A stretch of DNA of 64,000 nucleotides from positions 84,616,384-84,680,383 of the forward strand of contig NC_089587.1 in the NCBI RefSeq assembly GCF_019320115.1. Reading direction: 5' to 3'. Both the position numbers and the translations under genes were made by a program. Position 1 is the stretch's first letter, and each line of letters opens with the position of its first letter. Below the pieces are notes generated by a model. The model worked only from the letters and a program-made list of their open reading frames with translations. It ran no database searches and had not been told where the DNA came from. The stretch comes from Miscanthus floridulus (lineage: Eukaryota > Streptophyta > Magnoliopsida > Poales > Poaceae). This document shows, piece by piece, positions 32,430-43,121 of this stretch.

Positions 32430-35400
32430 CAACAACAACAACAACAACAAAGCCGTTAAGTCCCAAACAAGTTGACGTAGGCTAGAGTTGAAACCCAGCA
32501 GAAGCAATCAAGGTTCAGGCACGTGAATAGCTATTTTCCAATCACTCTTATCTAAGGCTAAGTTTTAAGGTATATTCCATCCTTTCAAGTCACCTTTTAT
32601 TGCCTCTACCTAAGTCAACTCCGGTCTTCCTCTGTCTCTCTTCACGTTACTATCCTGGCTTAGGATTTCACTATGCATCGGTGCCTCTGAAGGTCTCCGT
32701 TGGACATGTCCAAACCATCTCAACCGGTGTTGGACAAACTTTTTTTTCAATTGGTGCTACCCCTAATCTATCACGTATATCATCGTTCCGAACTCGATCC
32801 CTTCTTGTATGACCGCAAATCCAACGCAACATACGCATTTCCGCGACACTTATCTATTGAATATATCGTCTTTTCATAGGCCAATATTCTACACCATACA
32901 ACATAGCCGGTCTAATCGCCGTCCTATAAAACTTGCCTTTTAGCTTTTGTGGTATTCTTTTGTCACATAGGACACCAGATGCTTGACGCCACTTCATCCA
33001 CCCTGCTTTGATTCTATGGCTAACATCTTCATCAATATCCCCGTCTCCCTGTAGCATTGATCCTAAATATCGAAAGGTATCCTTCCTAGGCACTACTTGA
33101 CCTTCCAAACTAATATCTTTCTTCTCCCGAGTAGTAGTGCTGAAGTCACATCTCATATACTCAGTTTAGTTCTACTGAGTCTAAAACCTTTGGACTCCAA
33201 AGTCTGCTGCCATAACTCTAGTTTCTGATTCACTCCTGTACGGCTTTTATCAACTAGCACTACATCGTCCACGAAAAGCATACACTAAGGGATGTCCCCT
33301 TGTATATCCCTTGTGACCTCATCCATCACTAAGGCAAACAGATAAGGGCTCAAAGCTGACCCTTGATGTAGTCCTATCCTAATCGGGAAGTTATCCGTGT
33401 ATCCATCACTTGTTCGAAAACTAGTCACAACATTGTTGTATATGTCCTTAATGAGTTCGACGTACTTCGTTGGGACTTTATGTTTGTCCAAAGCCCACCA
33501 CATAATATTTCTTGGTATTTTATCATAAGCCTTCTCCAAGTCAATAAAAACATGTGTAGGTCCTTCTTCTCTCTATACCACTCCATAACTTGTCTTATTA
33601 AGAAAATGGCTTTCATGGTTGACCTTCCGGGCATGAAACCAAATTGGTTCATAGAGACCCGCGTTATTGCTCTCAAGCGATGCTCGATAACTCTCTCCCA
33701 CAACTTCATAGTATGGCTCATCAACTTAATTCCCCGATAATTAGTACAACTTTGAATATCCCCTTTATTCTTGTAGATCGGTACCAATATACTTCTCCTC
33801 CACTTATCAGGCATCTTGTTCAATCAAAAAAATATGATTGAACAGCTTGGTTAGCCATACTATAGCTATGTCCCCGAGGCATCTCCACGCCTCGATTGGG
33901 ATACCATCCGATCCCATCGCTTTACCTCATTTCACCCTTTTCAACGCATCTCTGACCTCAAATTCTTGGATTCTCCGCACAAAGTGCCTATTGGTGCCAT
34001 GAAAAGAGTCATCCAACTGAAAGGTTGTGTCCGTATTCTCACCATTGAATAATTTATCAAAATACTCTTGCCATCGATGTCGGATCTCATCCTCCTTCAT
34101 TAAGAGATGCTATCTTTCATCCTTAATGCACTTAACTTGGTTGAAGTCCCTTGTCTTTGTCTCACGAACCCTAGCCATCCTATAAATGTCATTCTCTCCT
34201 TTCTTTGTACTCAAATGATAGTAAAGATCCTCATATGCTCTACCCTTTGCCACACTTATAGCTTGCTTTGCAGTCTTCTTTGCCACCTTGTACTTCTCTA
34301 TGTTGTCCACACTCTTATCATGGTACAAGCGTCTATAGCATTCTTTCTTCTCCTTAATAGCCCTTTGGACTTCCTTGTTCCACCACCAAGTATCTTTAGC
34401 CTCGCCTCCACTTCCTTTGGTTACTCCACACACCTCTGAGGCCATCTTCCGAATGTTGGTTGCCATCTTCTCCCACATGTTGTTTATGTCCTCTTCTTCC
34501 TTCTAAGAGCTCTCTTTGACAACTCTTTCCCTGAATACCTTCGACATCTTCCCTTTCAGTTTTCATCACTTTGTTCTTTTAATCTTAGCTTGTTTATCCC
34601 TATAGGCACACATATGAAAATAAAAGCTTCCACCAAAAGCTTATGTTGAGAAACAACACAATTCCCTGGTATCACCTTGCAACCCAAGCATGCTCGTTTG
34701 TCCTTTCTTCTTGCGAGGACGAAGTCAATCTGGCTAGAGTGTTGTCCGCTACTGAAGGTCACTAGATGAGATTCTATCTTTCTAAAGAAAGTATTGGCTA
34801 TCATCAGGTCAAAAGCTAACGCGAAGTCCAGAACTTCCTCCCTCTCCTGATTCCTACTACCATACCCAAAACCTCCATGAGCCGCCTCAAAACCTACGCT
34901 TGTAGTACCTACATGCCCATTAAGATCTCCTCATATAAAAAGCTTCTCACTACTAGGTACAGCTCTAATTAGGCTATCTAAGTCTTTTCAGAACTGTCTC
35001 TTAGCACTCTCGTCGAGGTCTACTTGGGGGCATACACACTAATTACGTTCAAGACCATATCACCAACGACAAGTTTGACTAAGATAATCCTATCTCCTTG
35101 CCTTCTCACTCCCACCACACCATTCTTGAGTCTCTTATTAATCAAAACTCCTACTCCATTTCGATTCGCGATTGTCCCTGTGTACCAAAGCTTAAAACAT
35201 GTACTGTCCACCTCCTTCGCCTTCTGACCCTTACCATGCCCAGATCACAACACGGTGCATCACTAAGGGGGTGCCGACCCGGCCCTTGCCCATTTAACAC
35301 CATACCCGGGTTCCGATATGGCGCGTCACTAAGAGGGTTGCGTCCCAACGGTTTTCTTTTGGGTTTCATCTCTATTAGAATGACTAGATTTAACGTTGGC

Positions 35401-35475
35401 TCGCCACGCCTATCACAACCCTCGTCCTTTACCAGGGCTTGGGACCTGCTACGTTGAGACAACATAGGTGGAGTG
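32430..35475 (-). mobile_element. RTE-type non-LTR retrotransposon (LINE) with 18-bp target duplication
   Basis: On the minus strand it runs from 35475 to a (TTG)n tail (seen as CAACAACAACAACAACAACAA at 32430). The 18-bp sequence GATACTTTGCTGATTATA flanks it at 32412-32429 and 35476-35493. A (TTG)n tail rather than poly(A) is typical of plant RTE elements. Length is 3.05 kb, near full length for the class. Confidence 0.88.
32854..35211 (-). pseudogene. LINE polyprotein: endonuclease plus reverse transcriptase
   Basis: The endonuclease part (about 35211-34600) has RNGVGVLINKRLKNGVV, VLNVISVYAPK, GDLNGHVG and SQIDFVLARRKD (apurinic-endonuclease-like fold). The reverse transcriptase part (about 33823-32854) has KWRRSILVPIYKNKGD, NYRGIKLMSHTMKLWE, NQFGFMPGRSTMKAI, GLHQGSALSPYLFALVMDE, the catalytic FVDD (near 33270) and [22 protein letters not shown]. 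Several frameshifts and stops (for instance directly before CMLFVDD) break the ORF. Its role was target-primed reverse transcription of the LINE RNA. Confidence 0.87.
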
Positions 35476-35512
35476 GATACTTTGCTGATTATAGTTTTTT
35501 TTAAATAAAGTC

Positions 35513-38096
35513 AATCCTCTCTCTTGCATACAATGATTAGGTTGATCAGCAACACATACAGTTAATCTAAAAAAGCAATAATACATATATGGTTCTCTTC
35601 ATTTCTCGTAATATCGTTTTTAAATTTATGAACTACTAGTAGAAAAAAATAGACTTGAAGTAAGAGAACCACTCGTGTTGATATTACTTTTCTATACGCA
35701 TTTTTTTTTCTATCAGTCTAAATACAATTATATATGGCCTGTCGCACGTGTACTTCTGGAGCCTAATGCATCCACAGATCGGATCAGCTGATCGGCCTCA
35801 GAAATTTCGGTCAGAAATTTATTGGATTTGGATTAAATAATGGCATTTAAGGTGGTTGCGCTGAGCTGAAGATTGGTCTCGATGAATTGCATCCTTCAAC
35901 TGTCAGGCAAAGAATTCATTTTCCATCAGCTAGCTTCTTGTCCTGCAACTCATAAGCATTCGAGTTTTAACTTTTTTCTCTTATGTTTTTCACTATACAA
36001 ACATGCATGCTTCATATTACGCTATGAATCAAAAATAATTTGAGAACTACTTCAAATAAGTTGATCCAAATTCGGGCCGGAATCCAGCAGAATTACTGCA
36101 CAAAAGGCTATTAGTATCATTCTGCAAAGCAGAAGGCGCACACCACAAATTAAGTCCTGTTTGGACACGATAAATTTTCTCTGTTTTTCCTATAAAACTA
36201 AACTAATTATTACATGATTCCTATAAAATTTCTGCGTTCCAAATAGGCATAAATTATTGTCATTAATTTTCATTGAGACCAATCCCTGATACTAATAATG
36301 TTCATGTGTTGCAATTGCAACTTGATGTGCATCTCAGACATACTAGCAACTAACTAAAAACTGCACAAGTGGGAGTATAATACAGGCCCTACCCTACCTA
36401 TCTACTAATCCTCTACCGCGATTAGGTGTCAGTCACCAATGCAAAGAATAATAATTCCAGCTCCGGCTTCATGATTCTCCTCACATGCGGCTCATCACTC
36501 CGAGCAGCCAATGCAATATTGCTTGGATTAAACAATGGGCGCGGCTCGGTGGTGATTCTGATTCATCAGAGGAATGAAAGGTTGCACGGGCAGCTGCTAC
36601 TGCTGCTAGCTGTATTATTCAGGATAGTGAGCTGATGAACCACTGACAACTGATCATTTGTTACTATTTCCAGCGCAGAGTGCTTTGTGCTTAACAAATC
36701 CTTGCAGGCTCCGCACCTGTGCCTGTGCACCCAGGGCAGGGCAGCTAGCTGCTTCCAGGCAGCTGCAGCTGCTGCTGAGGTCTGAGGATCACTCTATCGA
36801 TTCGCAACGGGCTCTGACAAATTGCAATCGTCCAAGATAATAATAAGCATTGTAATTTATATTAGTCGCTGTGATCTGATGCATGGATTAGCTACAAGAT
36901 TAATTAGTTTTCAGAACCGAAGCAGCTGAAAGGATCAGGTTGGTGTTATCACCGATGCCAACGATTTCAGGCCTCGCGAGTCACCATCGTCGACGCATTT
37001 GTAAGAACCTGTTTGAGATAGATACCCACCAGTACGTCTTGGACTCGCTCTTGGCATTAGCATCAGCTGCTTGCATTGGCTCATGTGTACACAAGTGACG
37101 GCCAATCCACGTCTGCATGCTTCAATTAACAATGGAATGCCATCTCAGTTCGTCTGAACTCGCATTGTGCAGGTCTGCAACGTACTTATCATATACTATA
37201 ATATCCATCGGCCTGAAAAAACATCTCCGTGGCCTTATTGGCTTATTCGACAGTGACAATACGTTTCAGATGCTTCAGGATGGGACAGGACGCATTGAGA
37301 ATTTGAGATCAAGACAAACGGCAAACCGCACGCCCCGGGAGATTACTGTACGACGATTTTTTTTAAACGAGAATTAACTCTGCTTTTATGAAAGCAACAG
37401 GTAACAACTGTGCGACGAATCGCGTCAAATCTCCGTATATTTTGTCATTTTGGCGTTCTTTCATAAAAAAACTCGTCAGTTGCGATTGCAACATGAACAC
37501 ATACCAGTAGCTCCTAGAGTAGCTAGCAACTGTGCCAATGGCGTCCAATTGCCGCCACTGTTCCTTTTATTCCTTCTAATCCATCGCAGCTTGCATGCAT
37601 CCATATGATTGATGGGTTTTATTCGATTCCTGCTGCCATCCACACGTGGAAACCCCGCTTTTGCCTCCTCGAGCTCCACGCCCGGCGAGCTCTTTTTCTC
37701 TGCATCCCTAGTTTATCGGGTAGCTACTAGCAGCAGTTTCTTGCTTTGTTTTTGCGAGATCGAAACCCTGCGTGTTTGCAACCTTTTATTTTAAACGCCC
37801 AGCGGGAGGAGTTTACTGGGCTCATCAGTCATCGTTGAAAGTAGCGTCGACTGATTTACGGTAAGAAAAATATATTATTTATTAATTAAAAAAAATACAA
37901 CTTATAAGCTAAACGAACAGCGCGACCAACAAAAGACTAGTAGGTTCCACTTACATTCGCGTTTGACGTTGGTGCAAGTGTAAAGTTAACTTGTAGTAAG
38001 GCTATTTTACTTGGAAAAAAACAGTGTTCAAACCTTTCGGAGTTATAACGAGTCTAAAAAAGTTCTAGCATAGTATCAAGTTAAATCATCATTTTC
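35513..38096. other. Intergenic, no supported gene
   Basis: AT-rich with short ORFs lacking domains. A MITE-like fragment (GTCCTGTTTGGACACGATAAATTTTC ... CGTTCCAAATAGGC) is at about 36165-36258. Confidence 0.4.
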
Positions 38097-38143
38097 TGGT
38101 TTGAAACTTGGCTGAAACTGGCTGAAAAACACTTAGGCCCTGT

Positions 38144-38276
38144 TCGCTGGTCTGAAACTTGGCTGAAATTGGCTGAAAAATACTATTCCGGCTGAATTAT
38201 TGTGAGAGAAAAATACTGTTCCGGCTGAAAAAAGAAGTCGAACAAGCTAAATATGGGGTAGGCCGAACAAGGTCTA
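38144..38276. mobile_element. MITE copy 4 (TGTTCG-type family)
   Basis: GGCCCTGTTCGCTGGTCTGAAAC ... TGTGAGAGAAAAATACTGTTCCGG ... AGGCCGAACAAGGTC. A partial copy of its left part (CTGGTTTGAAACTTGGCTGAAA) directly precedes it at 38096-38136. Confidence 0.75.
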
Positions 38277-38727
38277 AGTGTTATTTCTTTTTTTCGAGAT
38301 CCTGCCATGGCACGTTTTTTATTAAGCAGAAGTGGAATGCTTTGTTACAACACTGTGAAGCCACGGTAATCCAAGGTTACCGAAGCCCACAACTACCGCC
38401 CCTCACCTTTCTCGCATGTGGTTATGATTACACAAGGACATTTTTTCGCAACTCAGACAGGGAAAAATAAGTGTTATTTCATTCGTCATGACATACATTT
38501 TCATATCATACGTACTTATTTTGTGTTAGAGATATGGATGCTCTTTTTTATAAACTTAGTTAAACTTAAGAAAGACTGACTTGAGATAAAGCTAGAATTT
38601 TATATCTTTTCAAGATTGAGGCAGTATATTGCAGTAATAATTGAGAAAATATGTAACCAAGAATTATTTACTAGCTCTCGAAAACCTTGGCAAGGGGATT
38701 TTTTTAAAAAAAAAAATTGAACATCTA

Positions 38728-38982
38728 AAGGCTTCTTTGGAATGTGGGAATAGGAAAAGGTAAAAATAAAATGCCATGAAACACAGTAATTAATCTGTAA
38801 GATTGAATGTTTGGACAAAGCGTAGGAAAGACACATAAATTTGATGAGAGTTTGACACGATGGTAACTTTTGCATGAGATTCAATCTGTTGATAGAATTC
38901 CTCTATAGTTCCTATCAAATAAGAAATTCCATAGGAATTTTATAGAATTTATAAGATGCCAATCTTTTATTCCAAAGGGCAT
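38728..38982. mobile_element. MITE-like element
   Basis: Ends AAGGCTTCTTTGGAATG and, inverted, AGATGCCCTTTGGAATA; AT-rich interior without coding potential. Probably hAT-type. Confidence 0.5.
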
Positions 38983-39087
38983 CTTAGAAAATTTTCTTAT
39001 TGCATTTCAATCCTTTAGAATTCCTATTGGTGGTGGGAGTTGATAGAGGTAGTCGCTTGAAAGTTTGTTCTGTTAGTCTTATTATTC

Positions 39088-39365
39088 CTTTGTTTGAGTT
39101 ATTGAGGGAATTAAGAGAGGAAATATGTCCTTTGTTTGGTGTGAGTGTTTGAGAGTGAAAAGTTATATCATAAGTTATGATAAAAGATGCGGATGCATCC
39201 ATCTTTCATTTGACTAGCGAAAATTGCCTCCCTCTCTCCTAAACTCATTCCTCATCCCATCAAAAGTTTCACTCCCACCAAACAAATGACATATTTAGAT
39301 TTTAGAAACCTATATCTCTAAACTCCTATTTCCTCCACCAATTATCTCGAACCAAATGGACTGCG
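39088..39365. mobile_element. Inverted-repeat (MITE-like) element
   Basis: GGAAATATGTCCTTTGTTTGG near 39119 pairs with the inverse of ACTCCCACCAAACAAATGACATAT near 39270-39293, and outer parts (TTCCTTTGTTTGAGTTATTG; CAATTATCTCGAACCAAATGG) also pair. Exact ends uncertain. Confidence 0.5.
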
Positions 39366-39738
39366 GAGGTAGAAAGATGAACCAAGTCACTGAATCTTGA
39401 AGTAATGGCATTAGTAATGTTTGAGGCCGATATCAGTCATAAAATGGGTGCCATTGAGCATGAGGCTATCCATGTTATGTTTAAGATTGGGACTGATCTT
39501 TAGGTGGGTAAGTCGTACCACTTCCTCAAACCTTTTTTATTAAAAAAAAAGACCCTCACGCCTCTTCTTCCCCACTACCGGATCCGCCTCCCTCCCTTTC
39601 CTTCCCTTGTTCCCAGCGTCCCTACCGCCTTAAGCGGGAACTGCCACTCGCCTGCTACTTCCTCGGTGATGTCAGGGGCCATGGGCACATTCCATGGCAT
39701 TACGCATAGGTGGTGACATGTCAAGGAAGACGATAAAG

Positions 39739-39865
39739 GCCTCGTTCGCTTCGCTGAAAAACAAGCCGAAAACACTGTTCCGGCTGATTTGTTGTGAGAG
39801 AAAAATATTGTTCTGGCTGAAAAAACAAGCTGAAAAGTATGGATTATCAGACAAACGAACATGGC
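39739..39865. mobile_element. MITE copy 5 (TGTTCG-type family), good copy
   Basis: GGCCTCGTTCGCTTCGCTGAA ... TTGTTGTGAGAGAAAAATATTG ... ACAAACGAACATGGC. It has well-formed ends and the family's central motif. Confidence 0.75.
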
Positions 39866-40383
39866 TAAAGTCGTAGTTAGGGGAGACGACGAGCCAGAGT
39901 TGCCTCCTTATCCAGCGATCGGTTAGCGATGGCGGGGTCAGGGGGTTCGACGAAGACAACGGAGCCAAGGGCTGCCTCTTCCTCAGTGCTCGATGAACAT
40001 TGCCAATGACACCAAGCAAAAACATTTATAAAGCCGGGTCTTAGGGTTGAGGCTTGTCCTCTATCTCTTTGTGCTAAGGTTGTCCCTAAGGTGAGTGCGC
40101 AATGTATGGTTGATCCTAAATTCCTTAAGACCTTATTTTCAAGACTGTAGCAGTAAGATGTTCAAGGGTGATACATACGTCCCTAATAATAACCACTTTT
40201 TCTATACAACGGTCGCCTGAATTCCGTGCTTTCTTCAGACAACGTGTCGTTCGCTGATATAGCTTCAAGATTTGTGCGTCTTCGAATCTAAAGAATGTGA
40301 ATCTAAGGGATGATAACTGTTACCTAAAAAGAAGCAATATTTGAGGCACCTGAAATATAACAGGTCCCAATAATAAAAACTAA
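39866..40383. other. Intergenic upstream of kinase, no gene seen
   Basis: No domain-bearing ORF in this AT-rich stretch before the promoter MITE. Confidence 0.4.
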
Positions 40384-40587
40384 GAGCCCGTTTGGCCGGG
40401 CTCCGAGCGGCTCCGGCTCCTTTGACTCCTCCCCTGTTCATCTCTGGAGCCGTTTTTCTCTCTCCTCCTTTCCTCTCTCACTGACAGCGCCGGAACTAGA
40501 GAAGTTTTTTTTTCTCCTCCGACTCTAGCTCCTGCGCGCTACAGTGTGGAAGCCAGAGCCGGAGGGAACCCGGCCAAACGCCCCCTA
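40384..40587. mobile_element. MITE in the kinase promoter
   Basis: TIRs GAGCCCGTTTGGCCGGGCTCC and, inverted, GGGGGCGTTTGGCCGGGTTCC. GC-rich ends enclose a CT-rich core. It ends about 265 bp before the kinase ATG. Confidence 0.75.
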
Positions 40588-40663
40588 TAACAACTTGTTA
40601 GATGAAGAACGAGACAATTTTAAAAGCAGAAGGGTGCTGTCAGTGTTTCCCTGGCCGCGCCTC

Positions 40664-40670
40664 CTATATC
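40664..40670 (+). promoter_or_regulatory. Candidate TATA box of kinase gene
   Basis: CTATATC in GC-rich context, about 185 bp before the ATG. A weak match, and the only AT-rich core in the 100 bp after the MITE. Confidence 0.35.
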
Positions 40671-40853
40671 TTCCCTGCAAACCCTCCTCGCCTCTCCATT
40701 AGTTAGCTATAGTGCCTCCGTTGCACGGTTGCTCCTGCTCGCTATTCTTAGCCCAGAGAGCGCGCCACCACAACACGTCCCGGCCGCGCGCGGCGTGCAG
40801 ACACACGGCTGCCCCGGCCCGCGCACCCGTACGTGCCGTGCCGGCAAGCAGCC

Positions 40854-42197
40854 ATGGACATCGACCTCGACCGGGCGCGCGCGCTTCGCGTCCTCGGCCG
40901 CGGCGCCATGGGCACCGTGTTCCTCGTCACGGAGGCGGGCCCCTCGGCCTTGCGCCCCAGCCGGTACGCCCTCAAGGTCTTCGACAAGCGCTCCGGCAGC
41001 AGCAAGCCCGACGCCGACCGCCGCGCGCGGTGGGAGATCAACGTGCTGTCCCGCCTCGCGCACCCGCACCTCCCTTCCCTCCTCGGCTTCACCGAGACGG
41101 ACGACCTCCTCGCGTGGGCCGTCCCGTACTGCTCCGGCGGCGACCTCAACGAGCTCCGCTACTCGCTCCCCGACCGCGTCTTCTCCCCCGCGGCCATCCG
41201 CTTCTATATTGCCGAGATCATCTCCGCGGTCGCCGAGCTCCACGCCGCGGGCGTCGTGTACCGCGACCTCAAGCCCGAGAACGTGCTCCTCCGCGCCGAC
41301 GGCCACGTCACGCTCACCGACTTCGACCTGTCCCGCCTCCTCAATCCCAGGTCTGCGGACTCGCCGCCGCCTCCGCCGCCGGCGTCATCCCGCGGCCACA
41401 ACAACCGCCGGTCGCGCGTCCCCGTGCGGAGCGACTCGGTTCTCGGCCAGGCCAAGTCGTACTCCAACTCCAACTCCAACTCCAAGCCCCCTCATCAGCC
41501 GTGGTCCGCGGCGGCGTCGCCGCGGCAGCAGCTCCAGAGCCTGGTCCGGTACATCATGGGCAGCGGCGGCGACGGAGCCGGGGTGGGCAGCAGGAAGAGC
41601 AAGTCGGCGCGGGTGTCGCCCGTGAGCCGGAAGCCCGCGAGCTTCGGCGGCTGCGGCTCGGGCGCGTCGGCCGCCGCCGCCGCGTGGGGCAAGTCCTACT
41701 CCTTCGTGGGCACGGAGGAGTACGTGGCGCCGGAGATGGTGCGCGGCGAGGGCCACGGCTTCGCCGTCGACTGGTGGGCCGTCGGCGTGCTGGTCTACGA
41801 GATGGCGTTCGGGCGGACGCCGTTCAAGGGGCAGAACCGCAAGGAGACGTTCCGGAACGTGCTGCAGAAGGAGCTCGAGTTCCCGGGCGACAGCCTGCGA
41901 CGGTCACCGGAGCTCGCAGACCTCATCTCGGGCCTGCTGGAGCGGGACCCGAGGAGGAGGCTCGGTTACGCCGGCGGCGCCGACGAGATCCGCGCCCACC
42001 CGTTCTTCGCCGGCGTGGCGTGGGACATGCTCATGGAGGTGTCCCGGCCGCCCTACATCCCGCCGCCGACCGACGAGGACCTCGCGGACGGCGCCGAGGG
42101 GTTCGACGTGAGGGGCCACTTCAAGGACCTTCACCAGCCACCGCCGACGAAGTCTGCGTCGGAGTCGTCCTCGTCGGACTTCTCGACGGAGTTCTGA
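40854..42197 (+). CDS. AGC VIII serine/threonine protein kinase, UNICORN-like
   Basis: 447 residues, single exon. The start is ATG 40854 (GCAGCCATGG, strong plant context); the open frame reaches further upstream but without an ATG. Kinase motifs: Gly loop LGRGAMGTVF (14-23), Lys 41 (YALKVFDK), Glu 61, catalytic YRDLKPEN (136-143), DFD in place of DFG at 156-158 (plant AGC VIII signature), SFVGTEEYVAPE (283-294), DWWAVGVLVYEM and RRRLG. About 120 residues rich in Ser, Pro and Gly (161-280) are inserted between DFD and the APE region, as in this family. The protein ends SSDFSTEF, resembling the hydrophobic C-terminal motif docking PDK1. MDIDLDRARALRVLGRG and AVPYCSGGDLNELR match the UNICORN/UCN-like branch, which restrains growth of floral organs and integuments in Arabidopsis; subfamily placement is by recalled similarity. 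Confidence 0.93.
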   Translation: MDIDLDRARALRVLGRGAMGTVFLVTEAGPSALRPSRYALKVFDKRSGSSKPDADRRARWEINVLSRLAHPHLPSLLGFTETDDLLAWAVPYCSGGDLNELRYSLPDRVFSPAAIRFYIAEIISAVAELHAAGVVYRDLKPENVLLRADGHVTLTDFDLSRLLNPRSADSPPPPPPASSRGHNNRRSRVPVRSDSVLGQAKSYSNSNSNSKPPHQPWSAAASPRQQLQSLVRYIMGSGGDGAGVGSRKSKSARVSPVSRKPASFGGCGSGASAAAAAWGKSYSFVGTEEYVAPEMVRGEGHGFAVDWWAVGVLVYEMAFGRTPFKGQNRKETFRNVLQKELEFPGDSLRRSPELADLISGLLERDPRRRLGYAGGADEIRAHPFFAGVAWDMLMEVSRPPYIPPPTDEDLADGAEGFDVRGHFKDLHQPPPTKSASESSSSDFSTEF

Positions 42198-42612
42198 GCT
42201 CTGACGGACTAGCTCCTTTTGCGCTTTGGTGCTCAGTAGATTACTGTATTGTAACCAAAGGATCGAGGGTGGATACATGGAGGCGGGGATGGTGCTGTAA
42301 ATTCGAGGTAGAGTCGGTGGGGTTGTGCAAACATTTTAGGAAGGGCTGGCTGGCGCACGTGTGGGCTCGCGCGCTGCGCTCGAGTCATTTTTCTTCGTGT
42401 GATTTTTTCGCTTGGCTTGCAAGCGATGATGACATGATTACCGAAGAAAAAGAAGGATAACGTGACTTAGGCAATTTTACTGCTTGTTTACTCCTACAGC
42501 GTACACGCAATGATGAATTCTGATGCGAATTAAAGTAGTGTAGTTCTTTTGTTTCATAGACCGGGCAATGTGCAGTGCTCTGATCATCATAATACACAAT
42601 CTTTAGTTGAGC
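42198..42612 (+). other. 3' region of kinase gene
   Basis: Between the stop codon and the CACTA terminus. TATTGTAACC near 42247 is a possible polyadenylation context. No other gene. Confidence 0.4.
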
Positions 42613-42920
42613 CACCGCTACAGAAATTTTAATCGAGGCGGGCATTTTTGCTTAACCGAGGCGAGCAAGCTAACCGTCTTGGCGTAAAGGTCACGATTAA
42701 TTGTGGCCTCAACCGAGGCGGTTGGAGTTAATAGATTAGCCGTGGCGGGCATCATAAGCTAACCGTCTCGGTTAATACATATTAACCGAGGTGGTTGTCG
42801 TAACGCGCCTGCCTCGCTTAAGATTTTAACCGAGACAGTTGAATAAAGACGCCCGCCTCGGTTAAGATTTTAACCAAGACGGTTTTTATTACTTGGCCGC
42901 CTCGGTTAATGATTTTCAGA
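42613..42920. repeat. Left TIR and subterminal repeats of CACTA
   Basis: After the terminal CACCGCTACAGAAA come at least eight copies, in both orientations, of a 12-14-bp motif ACCGAGRCGGTT / AACCGYCTCGGTTA. Such repeats are where TNPA-type proteins bind in En/Spm (family knowledge). Confidence 0.8.
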
Positions 42921-43121
42921 TTTAAAAAAAAGCTTTTTTAAATTTGAATTTAAAATTTCGCTAATGAAAACATAGATAAAGCAGAAAATAAATGACAAAC
43001 ATATATTACATTCATTCTCGTTCGATGAACCGACATTAAGTTATTACATTAGTGATGTCTTCATCATTGTTTCACAAACACAAATCATTCATATATCAGC
43101 AACTAAGGTCATTCATACATA

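Larger units (their letters stand above)
31581..35512. repeat. Direct duplication, copy 2, interrupted by a MITE region and a LINE
   Basis: It matches copy 1 at 31581-31892, then again at 32353-32429, and resumes after the LINE at 35494. Between 31892 and 32353 lies extra DNA with a Stowaway-like element. The original duplication therefore predates both insertions. Confidence 0.7.

Noticed and set aside
40712..42460. 582-codon ORF overlapping the kinase gene in another frame
   Set aside because: It is Arg/Pro-rich with no domain, while the 447-codon frame has every kinase motif.
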